A stretch of 64,000 nucleotides of DNA, taken from NCBI GenBank assembly GCA_019925095.2, contig CM034394.1, positions 8,072,272-8,136,271 of the forward strand, in the 5' to 3' direction. Positions 55,916-64,000 of the stretch are shown here, piece by piece. Numbering within the stretch: the stretch's first letter is position 1; each line of letters starts with the position of its first letter. A program made the translations under genes and the position numbers. The DNA comes from Dendrolimus kikuchii (Eukaryota > Arthropoda > Insecta > Lepidoptera > Lasiocampidae). The notes below the pieces were generated by a model. It worked only from the letters and a program-made list of their open reading frames with translations, was not told where the DNA came from and did not search any database.

Positions 55916-55916
55916 T

Positions 55917-56256
55917 TCGCGTGGTAGAGCCATGCTGGAATAATTATCTTGATTACAGCTCTTATACGGTGTGATACGACGCTCTCGCAGAAAGGGTTAG
56001 CATTGAGCTAATCGTGCTGCGTATGAGGCTATCGGAACTCTCAAACATCAAAGTTGCGATAGCCTACTTCCCTCTCCCCATTTTCCCTCCCCTCTTCTCT
56101 CCCCATCCATTTCCCTATACACTTGCCTGTACTTCATTCTAAAAGCTGGCAATGCGTTGGCTTCGCCTCTGCTGTTGCAAATGTCCATAGGCGACGGTGG
56201 CCACTTTCCATTAGGTCGGCCGTATGCCTGTTTGTCAGTTTTGCAATGAAAAAAAC
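55917..56256 (+). mobile_element. Family A retroposon, diverged subfamily, longest copy
   Basis: cgtggtagagccatgctgga, ctcttatacggtgtgatacg, ctggcaatgcgttggcttcg, tgtccataggcgacggtggc, 'tttgcaatgaaaaaaa'. It joins a distinct 5' part (shared with 51243) to the family A 3' end. Confidence 0.6.
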
Positions 56257-56259
56257 CAT

Positions 56260-56700
56260 GTATTTCTATTCGAAAATATATTACTAATGTTTTTAAAGAC
56301 TACTGCGTAACCCTTGTTTATTAACCAGCAAACTTTCTAACACAGGTTACATTGGTTTTATTTTTTTATCTAGAGGTGCTTCGGCGACGCGAAATTAACT
56401 TTATAAATATGTACTATGTAATAAAGATATAAAAAAGATTAGCATAATTTACTGATGGGCTAGTTTTATTTCTCCTCAGTACACTAACCATAGCAGAAAG
56501 ATACTACGACTAACTATCGTTAAGTAAAATCATTGATAATTCCTACGTGACTAGATAGCACCACTGAGCATTTCCTCTCGTATGACATATTGTTTAGCCC
56601 AAATTCCTTAAAAATTTTAAATAAACTTAGTTTGCAAATGTAGACGGGTGGTGTGGAAAAACACTTTTAACAAGAATTAGTTTAAACTAAATTTAATTAT
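56260..56700. other. Unassigned intron
   Basis: Nothing recognised. Confidence 0.3.
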
Positions 56701-56705
56701 AATAT

Positions 56706-57129
56706 TGTTACGAGTTGCATGACTCGAATTAAAATGCCGTTAGAATTATTTATAGAGTTTATTAGAACTATATAAACACGTATAACACAGGTACAAATAT
56801 AACCGAACGCAACAAGTCCAAACTTAATGCAGAAGATCGTAATTCAATAATACGCTTAAAGTCCATCCCTTAGTCGTGGCATTGCTTTATACTGCACAGA
56901 TGCAATATGTCCGGCCGCGTGACCGAATTTCCTAAAATCAGTTTGTACTTTAAATCCAACACACCTGGCTGACTGCCATAAAAGATTACAATACACAATG
57001 GGCTGTTTTCTAATCACACATTTTAAACACAAAGTAAACAAAAGAGGTCCAAATGCCGAAAGGTAATAAAATGTGTTTCTAGAGGTATTCCGGTGTGAAT
57101 GTGTCTTTGTCGGCGTCTAGGTCGTACCA
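56706..57129 (+). mobile_element. Solo LTR, copy 3 (424 bp, 4-bp TSD ATAT)
   Basis: TGTTACGAG start, GTCGTACCA end (terminal CA retained). ATAT at 56702-56705 and 57130-57133. Internal sequence follows copies 1 and 2, with a unique stretch at about 56865-56950 (ccttagtcgtggcattgctt). Confidence 0.75.
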
Positions 57130-57134
57130 ATATA

Positions 57135-59080
57135 GTTTGTAATATAAAATAATGTCTAGTTATAGTAATCTAATAAACAGATATTAGAAACATTACATTT
57201 TCCACAAAAAATTTCACGTTGATATTCTAACTTTAAAATGTTCTGTAGGTGTGAATTAAAGAATAAAACACAATATAATAAGTACATTGACTTATCTGGT
57301 GTTAAACCACATTCTTTATAGAATTAACATTACCATCACGTTCGCCATAGAATTTGGTAAATCCAAATATCTTAAGCATCAATGCTGGGTCAATAGCCTA
57401 GTCACAATATTTTGGCAGAGTTCGTCAACATATTGAAGCGTTTTAACATTTATTTTTTTGTTTGAAAACATTCAAAGATATGTAAATGATTTTTTTTCGA
57501 ATTACCTTGAGGATTGTTGCATATATACAGAAATAAATTATTGAAAAGAAATGTAATGCCGCAGAAATCTCTAGTACTTAGAATAGGTTTTTACGTGGGG
57601 TTCACTATTACATTCCACGCTTCTCTTTTTTACGTGAAGGTTTACTTTTTTTTATTATACTTTGGTGATCTCCAGTCTCTATAATAGTTAACTGTAAGTA
57701 TATTCTAAATTACAGCAATATCGATCCATATCTCAAAAATTGAATTTCGTATGTAAGTACATATCCGAGCCTGAAAAAAATCTAACAACCTACATACTTG
57801 CATTTTTTTTAATAGCTGTTTGAAAACTATGATATGTGCTAAGACGGTGACCAGTTGTATGACACTGTACTTGGGCTAAATCTTTTAATTATCCTAGAGT
57901 AGCTGTCCATCATGATTCGAGAGTTGTCATTATTATTTTGTCTGCTATTGCTGTTCAGGAAACAAATTGATGCAAGTTGTTTGGACATTATGCGTGTTAC
58001 ACAGTGATCCTATAGAGTTCTTCAGCTGTAGTCTTATTATAGAACACTCAATAGTAATTGATATTTGACCTATCGATGATGATTCGACATGTAATCGATT
58101 ATCAAGTTACAAAGTCAGTCGATCTGTTAATCACGCATATCTTTCCAGCTTATATTAGAGGTCCAACTCTAGACTGTGTTATAGAATACAGACCTTAAAT
58201 TCGGAAGCTCATCAGGCATTCGGAAGGCGTTCGTATGGGGTCAGCGACCGTGTTCGGCTAGCCATGGCCGTTCATTCACTGCCTCTTCCATTGCCAGTTA
58301 TTTATACTCGTGGCCAAGGTGAGGGCTATAGTTGCTATCTATTTATCCATAATGCGCGAATCTAATGGTATAGACATTGACCCCGCATACTCTAATATGC
58401 ATTAATAGGACAAAAGGCTTTTCTAATGTGACACTCACGATCACTGTTCATTTTTTAAAAATCTTTAAGTTTATTAAGCTAGGTAGGTACTCATTGAAAC
58501 AAACATATAAAACAACATAATTGTTTATGAAACCTGATAGATCAGAAACCGCTCGATTTCTTGTTTATGCTGTTTTATTTTCATATATTAATTATTTACA
58601 ATTTTAATTAAATTATACTTATGTAAATAATTAACAGTCCTTATGTCACCAACAATGAATACGTCATTACCGGATCTGTTTTTCTGTACCTCTTTCTGGG
58701 GTGAGATGAGGTGGGGTACTACTGCAATTTGTAGAAATAACTAAGTTTTGTACTTACTGTTGAATATTTTTTTATATCATTTGGATATAAGTTAGTACTT
58801 ACGCATCCCCTCGGAACCCCGGGGGAACTCTTGGGGGCCGGTTCTGCACACACCTTCACGGAGGAACGTTTGTTTCAGCACACATCCCAATAACTGGCTT
58901 TCATCCAAATTCTAAAGAATTCTGTCCTCACTTGATAGGATAATAAATCTGGAAACCCTTACCCCTTCACATACGTCAATTTTGTCATATTAAAATCAAT
59001 ATTAATAATGTCCCATTCCTTATTGTGTATGTCTTGTAGTTTAATTGCGTCCCATACCGTTGGTAGAAAGTTATGGAGGT
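57135..59080. other. Unassigned intron with one GC-balanced block
   Basis: 58190-58400 is GC-balanced (gcattcggaaggcgttcgta, tggccgttcattcactgcct) and contains an ATG in good context at 58264 with a donor-like AAG/GTGAGG at 58316-58324. No CrebA frame fits it. The remainder is AT-rich and unassigned. Confidence 0.35.
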
Positions 59081-59082
59081 TA

Positions 59083-59147
59083 AGTCAAATATTAAATACA
59101 CAGTAGTATAGCAAAGGAACGATTAGTAAGATATAAGAAATAACCGT
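59083..59147 (+). repeat. Fold-back MITE, half copy, degenerate
   Basis: agtatagcaaaggaacgatt then agtaagatataagaaataac. Confidence 0.4.
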
Positions 59148-59149
59148 AA

Positions 59150-59618
59150 ATCGTTACCTCTGACTGTTTATATAGATAACAATCGTAAGTTTGCTTTTTA
59201 TTCGAACTTGTGTCGCCTATTGTGCTGCCGTCTATAGTTCCTACACTATCCCACTGTTTACATCTTGGCAGTAGCGTGTTTTTCATACAATATTCCCATC
59301 TCAAAAATAAACAGTTAATATAATAAACATACCTAGTCAACTTAATAATTATATCGATCGATTTAAATCACTATAATCAAGTTTCGTAACCAAAATCGTG
59401 ATACAGAAACACTTTCGCAAATTATTGCATGTTGTAAAATTTGATGCTAAGCGTATATAGCATATATCGGACTATACATTTTTTTATTACGAAAGTTTAT
59501 TGACCGGCATTTGTTAGCTTCCTTGACATTAGGGCTGCCAACTATTGAAGTTTTAGAAAAAAGGAAATTAAGCCCCTTAGTAATGATAATAATAGTAAAA
59601 AAAAATAACAGATTCTGC
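59150..59618. other. Unassigned intron
   Basis: Nothing recognised. Confidence 0.3.
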
Positions 59619-59619
59619 A

Positions 59620-59760
59620 GCCTAATAGTTCAAGCGTCGCGTCGGAATGTTTATTTCACTGGAATGTAGAAGCCCGGGTTCAATTATCGGTATCATAATT
59701 GGTTATTTATATATCTGCGCGTTGTATGTTGCATATTATTTAATAATAAATATTTCTTAA
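59620..59760 (+). mobile_element. tRNA-like SINE remnant
   Basis: gcagcctaatagttcaagcg (box A region), agcccgggttcaattatcgg (box B region) about 45 bp on, then an AT-rich body. Confidence 0.4.
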
Positions 59761-59764
59761 CCGT

Positions 59765-60563
59765 ACAAAGGGCGCTTTTCCATGTGATATCTCACATAAT
59801 GATATCACTGAACTTTTACATTTGAATTTGTCATTCGACCGCGCCGCCTCTACTGTAATGTTAAAATGGCTATTTGTAAATAACTATACATTTATCAATA
59901 CACACAAGTGTACTAATTTTATAATTTTAGCCTTACTAGTTCTTGATATGGTGAAATATAAACTGATATCAGAGTGAAATAATAAGGCTGTTCCTTTTGT
60001 ATCGTTTGATATCGGAATTCTAAAAATTTACCTTCTACTATAATTGTGTCAAAAAATCTTTGATATTACACTTTTATCAAAGGTAACTGTGTATTGAAAA
60101 CCCTAGTGTTAGTGGCTATTGGTAGGGGACAGTGACAGTCAGCAAACAAATTGATTGAAGCCAAGCGGGAGGCCACACTCTAGGGAAGGTTCAGATGTAA
60201 TAAACCGAGTATAACACCAAATTAACTACACCCTGTTCACGATAACTTGATGCGCAGGGTTACCAACAATCGAAATTTTTAACACATAAAGCTAAAATCA
60301 AAAGCACCGAAAATCGCGAAAAATCCAACAAAAATGAAGAATTATTTACGATTTGTAATAAATCTGTATTTATAATCTAAATATAACATGCTACTATGTG
60401 ATGTTAATTTTTAAAATTTGGTATATATAAATAGTATAAATAACGTGACGCTAAAATATACTCTTTCCATGATTGTATTACTTACACAGGTAGGTGATAA
60501 AAATTCTGTAAACTTGTTATCTATTTTTACATCGTCGCGTGTCGAGAAAACATCTAAAATCTT
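59765..60563. other. Unassigned intron
   Basis: Nothing recognised. Confidence 0.35.
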
Positions 60564-60564
60564 T

Positions 60565-60802
60565 TCCAGGCACGGAACGCATTCACCACTTAGGTAGTTT
60601 TCTGACCTAATGTGCAGATTGTTACAATTGCCACGTGCTAATAACTGTGAAAGAAAATATCCAGATGAAACCTGCATATCGAGATAATCGATGTGTCAAA
60701 CCTGCCAAAGCCGCCTTGGACAAGCGTCGCGGGTATACTGTCCGTTTCCGTATAGTCGGAGGCCCGAGCCCAGCAGTGGGACGTTTATGGGCTGTTATTA
60801 TA
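60565..60802 (+). mobile_element. tRNA-derived SINE (family B), head missing
   Basis: ccaggcacggaacgcattca, ttctgacctaatgtgcagat, cacgtgctaataactgtgaa, atcgagataatcgatgtgtc, gccttggacaagcgtcgcgg, cccgagcccagcagtgggac, 'tatgggctgttatta'. Truncated just after box B. Confidence 0.7.
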
Positions 60803-60937
60803 TAAACGTACTTGTGATCTAAGACGTTTTTGTTTCACATTATTTGTCACTTGTAGAAAGCCACTAGAGGGTATCCACTAGAGGCAACCTCGGGTCGAGC
60901 GGCTGCCTCGCTCCGAGGCCGCACAAGTGGAGACGCT

Positions 60938-62123
60938 TTTTTTTTTTTTTTTTGTTTTGAGGCGAGGGAAAATGCTTAACCGATTTACGCACAAACTGGG
61001 TCGTTGCTAGGGGAACGACACGCGTCGGTCGGGGGCGATAACACTGCAGCAATAGTATGCTCTTGGCAGCGCTCCGTCCGCGATCGACGTCACAGAATAG
61101 TGTGGAAGACTCCGAGCGTTGCTGCACGGGCGAGCAACCCCAATACCCACTAAAAACCCCCTCCTCCCTGACGACCCTGCGCTTTTGTTTGTGTTGGAAA
61201 GGCTGAGATTTAGAACATAGTTACGCCCAGCCGATCCAGCGCAATAAAGTGCCTGGAGTGTGCCCTGGGAGAACACACCCCACTTCGTTGTGCGGGGGTA
61301 GAAGGTCCTTTGCTCTCCTAGCAAGCTAAAGGCCCCCCGCGGTAAACGGTACCTAACTCAGGGAGGGAAGTAATGCGCGTACCTGCCTCTCCGGGTGCCA
61401 GCTGATGGCCGGCGACCTCGAGAAGACGCATTAGCACGCGCTGCAGGACTCCTCTCCCTATCGCGTTCTGCGACCTCCTTGAGTGACATTACTGTCTGGC
61501 AAAAAGTAACCGCAGCCCCCCAATTGTCGCTGCTCTGCAGCATGGCCTTGACCAAGTCGCAGAGCAAGTCGACCGGACCTACGTGCGTCTCAAGTTCGAA
61601 ACGCTGCGGCGCCCATGCGGCGCACTCGACAAGCGTGTGTAACGCCGTGTCGGGCGCGCCGCACTGGCGGCAGTCGGCTGCCTCGCTCCGAGGCCGCACA
61701 AGTGGAGACGCTCTTGAGACCAGACGGCGATCATGGAGGCGGTTTCCCGCTTCCTGATCGCCTCGATTTCGACCTGACAGAAGGTCAGGCCTCTAGCTAG
61801 GGCATCCTGCTGGGTGCGGCGCACCACTGTCAGGACGTCCGCCTGGAGATGCCAGGGCGGATCGCCTGCCAGGAGGGTGGCCGCCGTCCGCGACACTGTG
61901 CGATACCCCCGTATGGTCCTCACGGCCAGAACCTGCTGCGCCCGATGCAGCAGGGTTCTGTTGTGGCGGTGAAGAACAGTGGACCAGACGGGTGCACCGT
62001 ACAGCGCCATACTCCTCAGGATGCCAGAGTAAAGTTTCCGCGTCACACCCTCCGGGCCCCCCACGTTGGGAAGCAGCCTTGAGAGTGCGCCCGCGGATTT
62101 GACGAGTTTGAGAACTAGCTGCT
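60938..62123 (-). mobile_element. R1-clade LINE, 5'-truncated and internally deleted, with poly(A) tail and 14-bp TSD
   Basis: Oriented on the minus strand, with a T run at 60938-60953 representing its poly(A). The 14-mer caagtggagacgct lies at 60924-60937 and again at 62124-62137, immediately outside both ends: an exact target-site duplication. Coding content runs from the RT C-terminal region to a zinc knuckle (separate entry), then about 400 bp of 3' sequence. Confidence 0.82.
61358..62123 (-). pseudogene. R1-clade reverse transcriptase, C-terminal region with CCHC knuckle, broken
   Basis: From 62123 down, LVLKLVKSAGALSRLLPNVG, RKLYSGILRSMALYGAPVWS, LLHRAQQVLAVRTIRGYRTV, SRTAATLLAGDPPWHLQADV is the unmistakable post-RT-core region of R1/TRAS/SART elements. 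It ends near MIAVWSQE. In another frame follows CRQCGAPDTALHTLVEC with ECAAWAPQR, the CCHC zinc knuckle at the C-terminus. The segment normally between them (the GHGCF-type stretch) is missing, and 38 bp of flanking DNA sit at the join (61675-61712). No endonuclease or RT core, so non-functional. Confidence 0.8.
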
Positions 62124-62140
62124 CAAGTGGAGACGCTGCC

Positions 62141-62467
62141 TCAACCTGAGGCACGCCGCGACACGAAGCAAATTCGTTGCCGCGAGCCGAGCCATATTTT
62201 GTCGGTTTTTTTGCCGTGCTCAAACTGGCTCAAAGAAGCCTCAGTCCGAGCCGTGCATTTGATGGAGACGGGCGTGTCGCCTCGGATCGCAATGGACAAC
62301 GAAACTGCTATTAAACTGATAAAATTATGTCGAGTTCTATTGCGGTATAATTCTTTTATCCACCACCGATGCTTCCTCTTTTGTATAGCTTTTTGTTGCT
62401 TCCTCTTTTTTTTAATTATTTTAATTGCTATTAAAGCAGCAGCTACTTGACGCGCGTCTGGTGCCAT
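62141..62467 (-). pseudogene. Fragment of a transposon protein, possibly Harbinger-like
   Basis: Starts MAPDARQVAAALIAIKIIKK, passes KRKHRWWIKELYRN and ends GSRQRICFVSRRASG. The short basic/Trp-Trp motif after an N-terminal helix resembles Harbinger transposase starts. No catalytic residues follow, and the frame is cut near the LINE insertion. Weak evidence. Confidence 0.3.
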
Positions 62468-62639
62468 CGCGTTTTGGCTTTAAACTGCCGGATCAAGCTG
62501 AGGCGACTCGCCTCGAGCTGATCCACAACGTGCCTCGAGCCTTTGCCTCAGAGCAAACAGCCTCAGTTTGAGGTTGTTTGCTTCAAGTCGAGGCTGCTCG
62601 ACCCGAGTTTGCCTCTAGTGGATACCTGGCTTAATGAAC

Positions 62640-63380
62640 GCAATACTTTATGCTGTGTATTGTATTATTTTATAGGAGTAAAAGAGCTATTAGGTATTTA
62701 GATTTTATTTTCGTCCGGTTTCTAAAGCGTTAGTTATTGTTTTAAGATCCTAAATTGCACGACTTCGAAAAGTATGTTACCTTATATAACAATTACAGAA
62801 AGATTAAAACAAACAAACAAATTACCGTTCAATGAAAAATATAACTGTGATTACATGAAACATCGCTGGATATAGAATAACCGTTTATTCGTTTTCATTT
62901 AAAAACGACAGCTAATATACGGCCATTGATATTTATGAGGTTATTTACACATAATCATGTGCTTTTATGCCTGTCAGCCATTCACCAATAGGCCGTTAAT
63001 GTCGTATAAAACAAGCGAATTTGATACGTGGGTAGTAGAGATTGACAAAATACTAGCTTACTGTTATACACCTAAATATGTTTTGTGATTTGGCAATCAT
63101 TAAAATATAATAATATCATTTTATAAACATTGCATTTCTGAGCAAGACTTCTCCCTTTCGCAAGAAACGTATTATATACCATTCGCACTTCTTCAAAGCC
63201 GTTTAACGTAGATGTAGAACTTAAACACATGGTACATGCTCCACCTTAATGTTGGTGAATATGACCAATGGGACGTACTTATAACGTTACAAAATAACGC
63301 CATTAATGATTAGCTACAATTAATCTATAATACTATACATATACATGAGTTATCTCTCAATATATAATGTCATGAATGGG
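62640..63380. other. Unassigned intron
   Basis: AT-rich and non-repetitive, with nothing recognised. Confidence 0.35.
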
Positions 63381-63382
63381 CA

Positions 63383-63703
63383 TTTTTTTATTTTTTTTTA
63401 TTGCAGGAGATCAGCACACAGGCAGACGGCTCACTTAATGAAAAGCGGTTACCATCGCCTATGGACATTTGCAACACCAAAGTTGCTACAAATGCGCTGC
63501 CGCTCTCTTAAGGGAGACTGGAACCTGGTCACTAATGCCGGAACACAACTCAAGGTTGTTATGGCGACATACTTTAGACCAGGGGTGGTAGCCACCCAGT
63601 CGGGCAAATGCCCTACCACCTGGCTGTGGGTTGTTTAGTCGCCTCTTACGACAGGCCGCCCGGCCGCAGGAAATTGTATTCTTTCTCCGTTCCTGCACGG
63701 ATA
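63383..63703 (-). mobile_element. Family A short retroposon, full length, close to the CrebA acceptor
   Basis: Minus-oriented with T-rich side at 63383-63400 and end at ttcctgcacggata. It is among the least diverged copies relative to 42041-42349 and 54949-55264, so perhaps recent. Its start on the minus strand lies about 97 bp upstream of the splice acceptor. Confidence 0.8.
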
Positions 63704-63753
63704 AAAGCATGTCTCTAAGATGCCTTAGTTTCTAAGATACAACAGATTGTATG

Positions 63754-63800
63754 GTTTTTACTTAACCATCAAATTAATATTAAAATTTCTTTCTTTTCAG
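63754..63800 (+). promoter_or_regulatory. Splice acceptor region of the CrebA exon
   Basis: Pyrimidine-rich tract followed by CAG at 63798-63800. Immediately downstream the reading frame becomes CrebA-like. A possible branch-point-like sequence (ttacttaacc, near 63759-63768) lies about 35 bases upstream. The acceptor is called from sequence alone. Confidence 0.75.
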
Positions 63801-64000
63801 GAAATGCAGGATGTCCTAGACGAAGACGCAGAGATGACAGACTGGCTAATTGAAAGGGATTCCAAATCTGGTGTAGTACTCCACGACAGACTCATGACAG
63901 ACGCAGTAATCGGATCAGCACCCATCAAAACAGAACACTCATACAGTCTACATTCAGATGTCGAATCATTACCACCTTCGCCACATCATACCAAAGTTGA
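63801..64000 (+). CDS. CrebA: CrebA (CREB3/CREB3L-type bZIP factor), N-terminal coding exon, partial at the window edge
   Basis: CrebA is an endoplasmic-reticulum/secretory-pathway bZIP activator, the insect member of the CREB3L family. The exon follows a pyrimidine-rich acceptor (tttctttcttttcag, ending at 63800). It is open in the frame starting GAA at 63801 for 66 codons, then runs off the window with two bases left over. The frame starts EMQDVLDEDAEM, then shows TDWLIERD, VVLHDRLMTDA, PIKTEHSYSL and SDVESLPPSP. Drosophila CrebA, as I remember it, has the same order near its N-terminus: an acidic stretch, a DWL motif, a (D/N)(R/K)L(M/I)(T/S)DA block, then IKTEHSYSL and SDVDSLPDSP. This is the activation region. 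The basic region and leucine zipper would lie in later exons outside the window. ATG codons occur inside the exon, but the acceptor and the upstream residues of the family indicate that the true start is in an earlier exon. The length of sequence without another CrebA exon implies a very long upstream intron. A paralogous CREB3-like gene is the only reasonable alternative. Confidence 0.86.

Larger units (their letters stand above)
60858..62632. mobile_element. DNA transposon with 31-bp TIRs, possibly PIF/Harbinger-like, interrupted by a LINE
   Basis: The 31 bases at 60870-60900 (ggtatccactagaggcaacc...) match the reverse complement of 62596-62626 at 30 of 31 positions. Outside them, aagcca (60858-60863) pairs with tggctt (62627-62632). 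On the left a 6-bp ctagag separates aagcca from the rest. The body outside the LINE is 60901-60937 plus 62138-62595. A minus-strand frame there includes QKRKHRWWIKELYRNRT, reminiscent of the RRWWV-type N-terminal region of Harbinger-like proteins. No DDE core is present. The target duplication could not be resolved. Family assignment is tentative; the inverted termini are certain. Confidence 0.55.
1..63800 (+). other. Large repeat-rich intron upstream of the CrebA exon (5' end outside the window)
   Basis: No segment before 63801 translates to the expected CrebA first exon (acidic N-terminus with an initiator Met and a good donor). The whole left part is therefore interpreted as intron, or possibly intron plus untranslated alternative exons. 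Composition is AT-rich with islands of mobile elements. The intron could also contain separate small or non-coding genes that cannot be recognised here. Confidence 0.6.

Noticed and set aside
61395..62082. Plus-strand frames in the GC-rich block
   Set aside because: Shadows of the R1-clade LINE coding region on the minus strand.

Overview
The window looks like one very large, AT-rich, repeat-filled intron from a lepidopteran (moth or butterfly) genome. It runs into a single recognisable coding exon at the extreme right edge. From 63801 to the window end, directly after a pyrimidine tract and AG, a 66-codon open frame reads as the N-terminal region of CrebA, the single insect orthologue of the CREB3/CREB3L bZIP factors. 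It carries the segments TDWLIERD, HDRLMTDA and IKTEHSYSL, which I recognise from Drosophila CrebA. No earlier CrebA exon is visible, so bases 1-63800 are read as part of an upstream intron of at least 63.8 kb on the + strand. The lepidopteran call rests on this exon and on the types of dispersed repeat present. It is an inference.

Almost everything else that can be supported is mobile-element sequence. (A) About nineteen copies or fragments of a ~300-bp poly(A)-tailed short retroposon lie on both strands. (B) A tRNA-headed SINE with Pol III box A and box B has eight copies, and other tRNA-like SINE remnants occur. (C) Three solo LTRs of one family, at 204, 31364 and 56706, each have exact 4-bp target duplications. 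(D) A decayed full-length mariner lies at 8892-10096 with TIRs and TA duplication. (E) A fold-back MITE family has seven copies. (F) Non-LTR retrotransposon remnants include RTE-like C-termini, Jockey/CR1-like reverse transcriptase pieces and conserved LINE 3' tails. (G) A nested composite at 60858-62632 is an element with 31-bp TIRs (30/31 identical, possibly PIF/Harbinger), split by a truncated R1-clade LINE with a 14-bp target duplication. (H) A ~1.3-kb 9-bp minisatellite lies at 36265-37615, with (AT)n and (CAGA)n tracts elsewhere.

The non-repeat stretches are AT-rich with no convincing genes. Three places might be regulatory: a small CpG-rich patch with a perfect CRE palindrome and a TATA-like box (27340-27445), a pair of perfect TGACGTCA palindromes 39 bp apart (30785 and 30824), and a triple GTTAAC cluster (12086-12123). 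CRE motifs inside the intron of a CRE-binding factor raise the possibility of autoregulation, which is speculative. I found no CRISPR array, prokaryotic gene or clearly new multi-gene system.
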